This document shows positions 1 through 9,746 of a stretch of DNA of 64,000 bases, piece by piece. This DNA comes from Neopestalotiopsis rosae (Eukaryota > Ascomycota > Sordariomycetes > Amphisphaeriales > Sporocadaceae). The notes below the pieces were generated by a model, which ran no database searches, was not told the DNA's origin, and worked only from the letters and a program-made list of their open reading frames with translations. The translations under genes and the position numbers were made by a program. The stretch's first letter is position 1; each line of letters starts with the position of its first letter. The stretch covers positions 6,076,001 through 6,140,000 of the forward strand of contig JALGAS010000004.1 in assembly GCA_023078685.1 (NCBI GenBank). Reading direction: 5' to 3'.

Positions 1-1731
1 ACAAGGACAATGTCTTTTGTAAATCCTAGTTCAAACTTCTTGGCGATTCGCCTCACATTCCAACTGATTAGTCAACACTCTCGGTTTACGAGAGGGTCCG
101 GGGATGTTCCCCGAAGCTTCTTAAGCATGCTGAGAGGAGGGCCTTCTATTCGTCGACAGGTCTCGGAAGTATATCTACGGTCCGGACGGCCCATTTAGCA
201 GTGACTGTATTCTTAATTGTTCTTGTTGCGGGGTCCTAACCGCCGCAGACAAACGTGAGATAAGAGCTTTTGACTACCAAACTCGAGTCTGTTGTCGCAA
301 TGTACAGCCAGTGTCTACCCGTATTGACAGTGAAGTATGATTCTGCTTCAACATTGTAGGCATAGTGAGATGTGGCCGAGTTTAATTCAGTGACAAGTGT
401 TGTATACGATTTATCTGTATTTTAGTAGAGATTGTGTTTCCAGGTGACCCTTCGATGGGACAATGAATATGGAATTCCAAGATGGAGGAAGCCTTACCGG
501 CTGTCCTTCGCGAGAGCCGTAGACCCTAGTCTACCCCGTACTGATTAGCCGTTTGTTATCCATCGATCATTCTCTTCTTTTCATATTCTTGTAAGCATAG
601 GTGTAGAATGAGAGACTGATGAAGTTCGTCACTAGATTTGTGCGTAGTGACTCCGACCACTGGAAGACTTCCAAATGTGCATTCCATTAATCGCCGAACT
701 TAAGCATGCGACAGATAAGACTGAATAGAGAAGATTCAAGTAGTGAATGACATTGTTCCATGTAGTCGTTCATATCACAAATGTCAATGCATGCGTCTCT
801 TGGTAGTCTACTTCTGGTTCTAGACGAGTCGCAAGAGGTGCGGATGTTGATACTCAAGAGATTCAAGACATATAATTGATCGTAGAAAGAAGCATGGCAT
901 ATGCAATCTGTGCGGTACAACGGGACCAATATCTGCCTGGTCAGTATGGAGGGAGGACACTCTACAAGAAGTAGTCAAGCAATATGTTCACTTTTTTTCC
1001 ATTTTCGAAAAAGAAATCGAGCTGTGCGTGGCAAGACAGCACTGGCATGGTACATTGTGTTGACGCTATGCATCCATGTGCTTTCACGATGTTATCCTTT
1101 CTTCAATACGCGCTAGTCATCCTACACAGTTGGCTAAAAATCTATTTATACAATGATCCTGACCTCTGCTGGGACGAAAGCGACCGTGATGTTATTTTTG
1201 AAGAACTGTGCCGCTTTGGGTCAGATATTAGACTCCGGACCCCAAGTATTGTGCCCCAAATCTAGTCTCAGACCGACGTCGAGCGACTGATTCAGAAGCA
1301 TCCTAGCTATAACGAAGCATATATTTGAATGCGACGTTGGTCTGTCAGGCCGATCCAGTCAACTGCCGATAACCTGGGTAGGCTATTGGCGGCCAGCAAT
1401 CAGCTCGATGACTACATAACAATATCATCTGATTTCACATGGCTGACGGGACAATGAGAACAACAGGATTTGGGAAACATTTAGCAAAATGATGAGCCGC
1501 ATTCCCCTGCGATATGGCAATTCGCGAGAGTTCCTACAAGGATCTGCCAAGAGAGCAAAGCCCCCGTCGCTCCGCTTCGTATCCATCCGGCTTCGGCAAT
1601 TCGTATTGTCACGTGACCAATCTAGAATGCCTAGGATGTTTTTCCGGATTTTTTGAGGCCTATCAAAAGCTCAAATGCAGCTTCTCAACGGTCGTCTCGG
1701 GCGGCGTTGCTTACATACGCCGCAAGCGAAA
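1..1731. other. Left-edge region without a recognisable gene
   Basis: I found no family motif or convincing spliced frame here. Open frames are short and unlike any family I know. The right end must hold the promoter and 5' UTR of the regulator starting at 1732. A CACGTG E-box core lies within the sequence GTCACGTGACC near 1609-1619, about 120 nt upstream of that start, and could be a regulatory site, but one hexamer is weak evidence. Confidence 0.4.
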
Positions 1732-3563
1732 ATGCCGGGCGGCACAGCCAAGCACCACAGCTCAGCCGCGCGGCCCCGGTCCACCGATAACGAGAAGCAA
1801 ATTTCGCGGCGGAACGGACCAAAGGTTAGAACGGGGTGTAAAACTTGGTAAAACACAGATCATCTCCCCTATTTTAGCGGATTTTTCAAGCTAACTGGCC
1901 ATGGATTAACCACAGCAAGTGAGTAGTATTGTGTCCAAGTATTAGCCAGCCCTATGCCTGATTGACTCGGTGTCATTGAATTAGAATTCGACGGATCAAA
2001 TGTGACGAGACGCGCCCGCATTGCAATCGATGCACATCTACTGGCCGCAAATGCGATGGTTATCCTACTCCGCCCAAGCCGGAAAAAGGCCCGAACAATG
2101 CACCAAATGCTCCGGACTTGTCCTTGTTGAGAAGAAGATCGCAACCAACCGTCCTGCCTGCCTCAATGCGGCAACTCAGTTCCGATATACAAGGCACTGA
2201 ATGGGAGAGATTTTATTTCCATCGTTTTCGAGCCGAGGCACTCAAGGGCCTCGTTTTGCACGCAGCTAACTCCGGTTCATTCTGGCAAGGTCTCGTGCCC
2301 CGATTTGCTCATCACAACGATGCCGTCAAGCATGCGATTATAGCGCTCGGTTCCACATACCACTTACACCTTCAGCAGAGATCGTCAGGCGCACCACGGC
2401 TCGAGGCCTTCACATTGCAACAATATAACAAGGCCATTCAATCACTTCGAGAACCTTCTCGTGGCACGCCGCTTGAACATGTCGAAGTTCTGCTAATGTG
2501 CTGCCTTATCTTCATATGCATAGAGTCATTGAGAAATAATAAGCAGGGAAGTATTCTTCACCTCGCCAACGGCTTGCAGATTATTGGACAACTTCCAACA
2601 GCGCTGCTGGCGCACATTGTGTCCGACACGGACTCGGACCCTAATAATTATGAAGAACGATTGACCAGGTCAGAACTCAAACAATTCCTGGCCTATTTCC
2701 AAGATCTTGAGATTGGAACACAAGTTTTCGGCGCACCGGACAAGCCCGTGTTGTCTCTGCGCATGTATGAAGTGACCAAGGACGACGATGGTCCCCGAGA
2801 AGAGTATAAATCACTACAAGAGTGCCATACGCAGCTCATCCGATATGGTCACAATGTTCACGCGCGCATCTGGCACACACTGCCCTTTAAAGGCGACACG
2901 GAGTTCTGGTCACGGCCAGATCAGATTCGCGAGCATGAGCGTCTGGTGGATAGAGGGCGACGAGTCTTAGAGATGACGGATCGTTTCATGGCCAGTCCAC
3001 TCGCACCCGACCCCGACACGGATAGGGCAGGATATATTTCCGGCACACTGGACAAGATGCACAGCCGCGGCATTCTACTTATGGCCGAGTGCATGCCCAA
3101 GGATATTACACGACGACAGTTGCAGGAGTTGGACCCGGAATGGAGCGAGGTTGCAACCCTGGTAGAAACACTCTACGATCTTATCCATTCGCCTCCCAGA
3201 AGTGCTGCGGACGCGCCAGGGGCATCTTCAGCACTGCACGAGAACACGCGCGCATTCACCATTGACAATGGTATGCTAATAGGCATCCACGCTACACTCT
3301 ATGGCTCAGGGTCCCGAGATACTAGAAGGCGGGTCATGGATGTACTGAGACGCATGGAGAGCAGGCGTGAAGGATTGTACGATGCTAGTGTTCTTCTCCG
3401 TGTGTTTGAAGCCATGGGCGCTGACGGCCACGGCACTTATGCGTCTGAATTGCTTCTAGACGACCCAGCTGGGCCGGGACTCAGCGGGGTCAATGGTCTT
3501 TTAGGACTCGAAGCCAGACTTGCAGAGCTTCACATTGGCTGGCGGGCACCGACACAGCCCTGA
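1732..3563 (+). CDS. Zn2Cys6 transcription factor with a 3-nt microexon
   Basis: Model of three exons: 1732-1847, 1916-1918 and 1985-3563, giving 565 aa. Exon 1 ends in GCKT plus TG. The 3-nt exon CAA and the first base of exon 3 complete TGC AAA, so the cluster reads CKTCKIRRIKC then C-x2-C-x6-C, spacing C-x2-C-x6-C-x6-C-x2-C-x6-C (residues about 36-64), a perfect fungal zinc cluster. Without the CAA exon the join makes TGA at codon 39. The rest resembles the fungal-specific factor 2 domain (PF11951 type), starting near EWERFYFHRFRAEA and including DAVKHAIIALGS. A nuclear DNA-binding regulator is expected. The neighbouring dioxygenase and permease are likely targets (inference from position only). 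The microexon is inferred from frame, motif and splice sites, not from transcript data. Confidence 0.85.
1848..1984 (+). other. Two introns flanking a 3-nt exon (1916-1918)
   Basis: Intron 1 is 1848-1915 (68 nt): donor GTAAAA, branch-like GCTAAC, acceptor ACCACAG. The exon is CAA. Intron 2 is 1919-1984 (66 nt): donor GTGAGT, acceptor AATTAG. Both lengths match the other introns in the window, whereas one 137-nt intron would be long and would yield a stop. Removing intron 1 first leaves CAA directly before a strong donor, so recursive splicing is possible. Confidence 0.75.
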
Positions 3564-3859
3564 ATAGACAGCCCTGGGGAGCATTCATGTACTTCCGGAT
3601 AACAAGGCAGTCCAGAGGAAGAATTCAGAGAAACACTTTGATTGGATTAGGACTACGTTCTGCTCTGGGACCACCCGCCGTAACAATACCTAATTTCGTC
3701 GCTTGTTCAACCCAGGATTACCAGGAAGAAACAGAGAAGCATGGTCTCATTTCAAATGTCTAACGTGCGGCAGATTTGCTGCAGCACGACTAGGTGCCAT
3801 TCATCTTTGCGCCCTAAATCAAAAAGATTTCTACGATCTGGACACTCCCATTCTCAAGA

Positions 3860-4978
3860 TCAGATCTCCCCTCTCTCCTTGGCAGCCTTACTTGCCGGAT
3901 GATTGACCCTGGCTCTCAGCAGTCTCTGTGTTTGCCAGTCTCCGGCCTTGATGTCATCGTATTTCGGCGACTCGCCCGCCTCCAGACATGTTGGCAGCGT
4001 CCTGATCATGACGTCTTGACTGGGACTAAAGAAGTACGCCAGACTGTATCGCTCCCTGCCACTGATATTCCGTACCCGGTGTACCGTGCTCACGAATTTG
4101 TCATTGGTGGCCCGCTCAAGAAAGTCTCCGACGTTGACGACTAGACTTCCGTCGATGGGCGGTGCCGGGACCCAGTGCCCGTTTGCATTCAACACCTCCA
4201 GTGCAGGCGTGTCCGTGAGCTGGTTGACCAATGTAAACCAGCTATAGTCTGCATGGGCGCCAATGCCAATCTGATTCTCGGCCGCCACCGGCTGTGGTGG
4301 ATAGTGCAGGGCGCGCAGTCCCGCCATGGGAAATGAAGTCATGTAATCAAAGTAATTCTCCTCAAGGTCAAGCGACAAGGCAATCAATCGCAGCAGAGTC
4401 TCGGAGAATGCTTGCGCCGCAGCTCGATACTCGTAAATGGTCTTGCGAAAGTCTGCCGGGTGCTCCGGCCATTGGGTGAGCGGCGGCGGAGGGTACGCTG
4501 ACAGGTCCAGTTCCGGAGGCGCATTTTGCTCGGGCTCAAACGGGTCCTCGGCCATATTCCAGGCCTCTTTTAGGTCACCGGCTGTGCGATCGTCCAGACG
4601 CGTCTCCAGCAGTGCCTCGTATCCCTTGATTGTCGGCGACTTGTTGATGTGGATTCTCATTTTCTCTTCGACGGGCCGCGAGAAGAAGTCCTTGATCACT
4701 TCCGTGACTCGCGCCTGGAGCGAAGGACTGATGCCGGTATTCGTTGCGTACATGAATCCGACATCCGTGAAGGCCTTTCTGACTTGACGCGCCACAGCTT
4801 GACGATCGGAGAGTTGAGAAGACGATGCGAGGCTAAAGTCAACCTCTGGCAGGCGCTCAAATGTCGCTTTCATGTCCGAGCCCCGTAGGACTGGGCGAGA
4901 CTGCTTGCCTTTGCCGGCATGAAAGACGACCTCTTCCGGCACATCATTAACAAGAGCACCGGGTGCCATTGTGTTCAA
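3860..4978 (-). CDS. 2-oxoglutarate/Fe(II)-dependent dioxygenase (isopenicillin N synthase-like family)
   Basis: Single exon, 372 aa, probably cytosolic (no signal peptide). An N-terminal DIOX_N-type region (about 45-165, VDFSLASSS to the LKEAWNMAED stretch) is followed by the 2OG-FeII_Oxy core. The iron ligands are H242 and D244 in AHADYSWF and H300 in STVHRVRN; R310 in RERYSLAYFF should bind 2-oxoglutarate. All are intact. The family oxidises small molecules and includes fungal thymine 7-hydroxylase as well as secondary-metabolite oxygenases; the substrate cannot be read from sequence. It is divergent from the NCS1 permease with 462 bp between starts, and next to a zinc-cluster regulator, which favours a nucleobase or similar nitrogen-ring substrate (inference). 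Confidence 0.9.
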   Translation of the reverse strand: MNTMAPGALVNDVPEEVVFHAGKGKQSRPVLRGSDMKATFERLPEVDFSLASSSQLSDRQAVARQVRKAFTDVGFMYATNTGISPSLQARVTEVIKDFFSRPVEEKMRIHINKSPTIKGYEALLETRLDDRTAGDLKEAWNMAEDPFEPEQNAPPELDLSAYPPPPLTQWPEHPADFRKTIYEYRAAAQAFSETLLRLIALSLDLEENYFDYMTSFPMAGLRALHYPPQPVAAENQIGIGAHADYSWFTLVNQLTDTPALEVLNANGHWVPAPPIDGSLVVNVGDFLERATNDKFVSTVHRVRNISGRERYSLAYFFSPSQDVMIRTLPTCLEAGESPKYDDIKAGDWQTQRLLRARVNHPASKAAKERGEI

Positions 4979-5440
4979 TACTTGACTTCACACGAGAATC
5001 GGGCTCGGGATCATTTTTAATGAACGGAATTTGAAGCGACAACACAATGAGAGTTGCATCATTCAATTGTATCCTTGTGTCTTTGCAAAGTCACATTATG
5101 AAGACCCCGCCCCGACCTTCCAACGGAACCGATGTTCCGAATGGAAGAGCTATAAGACGGGTATAAGCAGCCATGCCAAACTATAGGCTCTCGGTGTCTC
5201 CACTTCGCTCGAGATAACACACCGTAGTGGCCTGCTCGACGGTTGCTATTATTCCCGGAGCGCCATCCTTATCTTTGCAGTCGGACGCTTCCCGACTTAC
5301 ACCGCGATACCATAAGGGCATATACGTCCCTGAACTAGCATGGCATCTGTCGCAGTGATGCTTGGTCTCTTCACTGCAGCGACTCGCTCCGAGTCTTTAT
5401 TCAGCGGTTTTACTTCAGCGTTGTCAGTTTCACCGAGACA
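4979..5440. promoter_or_regulatory. Divergent promoter region, dioxygenase / permease
   Basis: The 462 bp separate two divergent start codons, so the region must contain both promoters. GAGCTATAAGACGGG near 5146-5160 gives a TATAAG element for the plus-strand gene about 290 nt upstream of its ATG; an intervening 5' UTR would be needed. No operator was identified by eye. Confidence 0.5.
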
Positions 5441-7315
5441 ATGGAGAAGCTTCGCCAAAAGCTCGCCGCAGTAGAGGTGGCATTCAGCAGCAAACGTGCA
5501 TTCCTATCGGCTATCGAAACCAAAGAGTCCGCCGCAGGTCGACTCAACAATCGGAATCCATGGACAAATGAGGATTTGGACATAAGTCCAAAGAGTGATT
5601 GGACCTGGGCTTGGTGGTAAGTGCAGCTTCTAACTCGCGACGCGAGGGACTGAGGATAAACTAATGTGTGCATTGAATAGGGATTATGGTAAGTCTTGGG
5701 ACAATTTTACAGTAAGGGAGATTTGACTGACAATTGCTGCAAAAGCGGCTTTTTGGTGGTCGTATGGTAAGTCGAGCACGACAATTGATCTGATTGGAGA
5801 TTCCTGCTGACAATAATATCAGGCTTTTCCACCGGAGTTTGGACCGCCGGGTCGTCGCTCGTGTCTCTCGGACTTACATCGTGGCAGGCAATTATAGTCA
5901 TTTTCATCTCCCACTTCCTCGGCGCTATCGGTATGGTGATGCATTCACGCTCCTCGGCGACCTACCACTTTGGATTTCCAGTCGCCTGCCGTATCCCCTG
6001 GGGACTCTGCGGCGCGTACTTTCCCGTGTTTGTGCGCGTCGTTGTCGGCACCATCTGGGTCGGCGTGCAAATTGCGCAGGGCGGCTACTTTGTCGCCGTT
6101 CTTTTCCGCGCAGTATTTGGGCAGGGTTTCGCAGATATGAAGAACACTATCCCGGCAACTCAGTACATCACGGTACAGCAGCTAGTCGGTGTCCTCGTCT
6201 TCTGGGTGTGTACGCTACCATTACTGAGCGTCCCGATTCCCAAGGTCAGGATCTTGTTCACGATCAAATCCATCGTGCTCCCACCAATAGTCATTGGGCT
6301 TTTCGTCTTTTGTATGCTCCAAGGTCGGTCTTCAGGTCAGACGGCCGGAATCTTTGCCAGTTCAGGGTCGCTGTCTGGGTCTGTGCTGGCTTGGACCATG
6401 TTGGGCGGTATCAACTCAGTCATGGGGAAGACCAGCACAAGCATCGTGAACCAACCTGACCTGGCCCGCTATGCACGCACCAGAACTGCGCCGACGTGGT
6501 CGCAGCTCATAGCGCTACCGATCGGAAACACATTGTGCGCTACGCTCGGTATCTTTGGTGCGAGTTCAATCCGTGCCGGCTGGGGTGAATTGATTTGGAA
6601 CCCGTGGGATCTTTGCTCGGCGATTCTCGACAGATACTGGAGTAACGGAGCACGAGCCGGCGTGGCCGTTGTCTCGCTTGGTTTCATCTTTTCAATCATC
6701 GGAAGCAATCTAGGTGCGAATGTTATTCCGTGGGGTGCCGATACGACAGTCTTGATGCCACGATACATCAATATCAAGAGGGGGATGTATATTTCCTACA
6801 TAATTGGGTTGATAATCTGTCCTTGGCGCATCCTCAAGAACGCAAGTACGTTTCTGCAGTTCCTCGGTGGCTACAGCATCTTCCTTGGTCCGTTCGTGGG
6901 GATCTTCCTGACGGACTATTTGATTTGTCGCAAAGGCAACATTTACCTCAAGGAGCTCTACACACCTGAGGGCCGCTATTGGTACAACCTTGGAATCAAT
7001 TGGAGAGCTTTGGTCGCCTATTTGATTGCAGTTGTACTGCCAATACCCGGATTCGCGGAGACCTTTGGGGAACCGGTGCCCATTGCATGGCTCCGAATCT
7101 GCCAAGTAGGTTGGCTGTTGACGTGTATTCTTAGTAGCATTGTCTACTGGCTTCTCAGCTTCGTGGGCGACTTTGCCATGGAGGAAAAGAGGATGGAATT
7201 TGAGACTATAGCCTGGGAGCAACTAGAACCTTTTATCCGGCCGATTGCTCAGTACTCGGGTCATGAGGGGGCGCAAACAACTCGAATCACCCTTCAAGCC
7301 GACTCGAAATCATAG
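5441..7315 (+). CDS. NCS1-family nucleobase/allantoin-type permease
   Basis: Exons 5441-5616, 5681-5688, 5746-5766 and 5823-7315 give a 565-aa protein. The two middle exons are only 8 nt and 21 nt, but together they restore the conserved stretch WDYAAFWWSYGFSTGVW of the first membrane segment, so they are well supported. The cytosolic N-terminus has the NRNPWTNEDL motif typical of NCS1 carriers. NQPDLARYAR matches the family's NxxDFTR-like signature. About 12 hydrophobic segments follow, ending in a charged tail. The fungal Fur-type branch imports uracil, allantoin, uridine or related rings with protons at the plasma membrane; which one cannot be told here. It is divergent from the dioxygenase, consistent with uptake of that enzyme's substrate. 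Confidence 0.92.
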
Positions 7316-7984
7316 TCTTGAATACATGAGCGATCTAAAATCAATCTCCTCGGCCCCGAGGACCCAAATAAACCCACCGTTGATTATTTCATTGCGTAGT
7401 CGTAGCTCGCAGCTCCATCCGGTTGTTGTCTCCCGGGTTCGTGTTCCCCCTCGACCCATAGAAATGACAAAGTCGCATTTCGCAAAAGTTAATTCAGCAT
7501 GTCGACCACCAAAATCAGGCCAAAGCGGTATAATGCCCGTATTTGCGATCCTTCAAGCCCCACAGCCCATGGAGGCGGTGCTGCTTCCATCGTGCTCACC
7601 ACTCACAGGCAGGGGTGGCCAATCAGATGTTATAGAATTCGGCTGCCTGAGAATGTCAAAACATGCACATTTGCCTTGGCGACAACACACAACCGCTCAT
7701 ACTAGGGCCAGTCTCGTATTCTATGGATATAGTGAGCGATCAACGATGCATTGTTTATCTCGTCGACTTGATGCGGGACGGATCTGCAGCTGACATGCCA
7801 TAGCCGCTGGTTCTTGGGATTTGAATAATCCATAACGCTCCTACTAATTAATGGTGCGGGAAATATAGATGGACGCTCTGATCATATTAAAGCGAGAGGT
7901 CCCCCATTCCGATCTGGTCTGTTCCCTTGTTGTATAGTTAAAGGCATATTATCAACCGCACAACACCTCATACACTCGTTTGAC
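7316..7984. other. Intergenic, no gene seen
   Basis: This holds the 3' flank of the permease and the upstream region of the LITAF-like gene. The frame continuing over 7245-7793 has no family features and looks like chance. A hexamer TATTAAAG near 7886 could serve the next gene. Confidence 0.4.
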
Positions 7985-8071
7985 ATGGTTAAAGGAGATT
8001 TCGGTAAGGAACAACTCCTCGAGAAACAGTCCGATTAAGTAGTGATTGATCGTTGACTTCCACAAGACGTA

Positions 8072-8592
8072 ATGTCTACCACTCGCCTATCCGAAGCTCC
8101 GGCTGCCACGCCTCCATATGCCCTCGAGTTCGGCCGCGACGAAGAGCCTTGGAAATGCAACGGCCACTACCAGCCAGGCACCGCACCCGTCCCATCTTGT
8201 TCCCAGTACCACCATCACCACCACGAGCCACAACAGAAGACAGCCAATGTCGTCCCTGTCCCGCTGCTCGGACGATACCCGGCGCTGGCAGAATGTCCCG
8301 GCTGTCGTAGTGTTGGTCCAACCAGCGTCAATTATCGTCCAGGCAAGGGCACACAGTATGTTCTCCATGGTCGATGGAATAAAGTCACTACCATATTATC
8401 ACAAGACTATATTCACTGACGGTACTTTCATCTAGCTGGATGGCATCATTTTTCTTGTTGACTACCGGCATCTTCGCATTCCTTCCATACTCCATGGACC
8501 ACTTCAAGAATGCCGAACATAGCTGTATGAAGTGCGGACGCAAACTGGCAACGCAGAGATTTGGCGGAGGTACCAGATCGCACCTAATCTAG
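8072..8592 (+). CDS. LITAF-like zinc-ribbon membrane protein
   Basis: Exons 8072-8355 and 8436-8592 give 146 aa. The domain begins at PLLGRYPALAECPGC, with a first CxxC knuckle. The sequence GKGTHWMASFFLLTTGIF spans the splice junction and leads into the hydrophobic insert, and HSCMKCGRKLATQ gives the second knuckle, HxCxxC. This is the LITAF/SIMPLE architecture: monotopic insertion into endosomal or plasma membranes with Zn bound by paired knuckles. The N-terminus is proline-rich with a run of five histidines. A further upstream exon 7985-8003 (MVKGDF, donor GTAAGG) could splice in frame to 8067 and add eight residues; I kept the shorter start because it needs no extra assumption. Confidence 0.82.
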
Positions 8593-9746
8593 GATTCTTT
8601 TATGGCTGGAACGCAATGGTCTTTGATTTGATGAGTTCTGCATGAAAGGCGATGCTGGCCATCCATCATGTCGCATTTGATGTTACTGGAAACAAGTTTC
8701 GCACTTTACTTCAATGCTACGAAGTTGTACGTCAACAGACAAGATTGATATTCAAAATATGGTTTTGCATATGAATGGTGAATCGATATTAGTGTACACT
8801 TGCGTCTCCCGGTGATCGTCACTGATGCTCCAATTTGGAGTGATTGAGCATTCTAGAAGTCGCTATCCTTCCTAAAAAGGGCCCTATTCAACGGAAGCGT
8901 CATCGTCGATAGAGGAAGCCGCTGAAAGTTCTTCTGTCTAGCATAAAGCAGTCAATGGTATTTTGGCGGTGATGGTGCCAGGCACTTGGGCAGAATTGAA
9001 GCACCAAACAAATAAATGCATCAATTAAATGGCAAGCAAAACGGGCAGCACGTCATTCCAACCTACCAGTGGCTTGGTCCCAAACGTGGTGGCCTTACAG
9101 TGAGTGGCCGCCAGCGATTTTGGGCGGCGTTAGCGATTCATTGCTTCAGTATAAACAAAGCCATATGGTAATGATGCTTTGCAAAGAGGATGTGTCTTGA
9201 CACAATTATAATGCATCTCTTTTGGGAATCACCAGCGCTCATATCGCTTACAGTCAGCATCTTGAATATGAGCGAGGTCGGTGCGACATCATGGGATCAG
9301 GATTCAGTCAAAATGGGTGAATGGTGGGTATTGAGATCCCTCACTCACCGGATGAAGCTGGAAGGGCTACAAGGGCGCTGGGGGGGAGACCTGCGTACCG
9401 CCCCCAACTGCCACTAAACTGCAGATGGACAGGCCTTGCATCTCCCACAGTATAATGGCAGTCAAGCTTATACGAAGGTGCACTCCTCATTCTACTTTGC
9501 GCGCACTTGCGCCGCTGATCCATAGGTCCGATGGGGCGGGGATCCGACGTCCAGGTCATCCCATATAGATCGCTTGTATCGAAAGGAGATCATACCTGAA
9601 TCAATGGGCCATACTTCTCTGACTCTCAAACATTGTCGTGCCCCATTTGCTCCTAGTGAGCAGGCCGATTTGTGCAGCCTTAAAAAATGTACTCTACTTC
9701 CAATAAAATAAGGATAGCTTAGAGCCCTGTTATTGTGTCCTTATAC
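8593..9746. other. Intergenic, no gene seen
   Basis: About 1.15 kb. Short open frames only, none with recognisable motifs. It contains the 3' flanks of two convergently oriented genes. I see no RNA gene or mobile element. Confidence 0.4.

Noticed and set aside
1514..1894. 126-aa plus-strand frame overlapping the regulator's exon 1 in another frame
   Set aside because: The zinc-cluster frame explains the same DNA; this one has no motif.
1848..1984. Single 137-nt intron in the first regulator gene
   Set aside because: It gives TGA at codon 39 and leaves the zinc cluster broken. The split into 68 and 66 nt around CAA restores all six cysteines.
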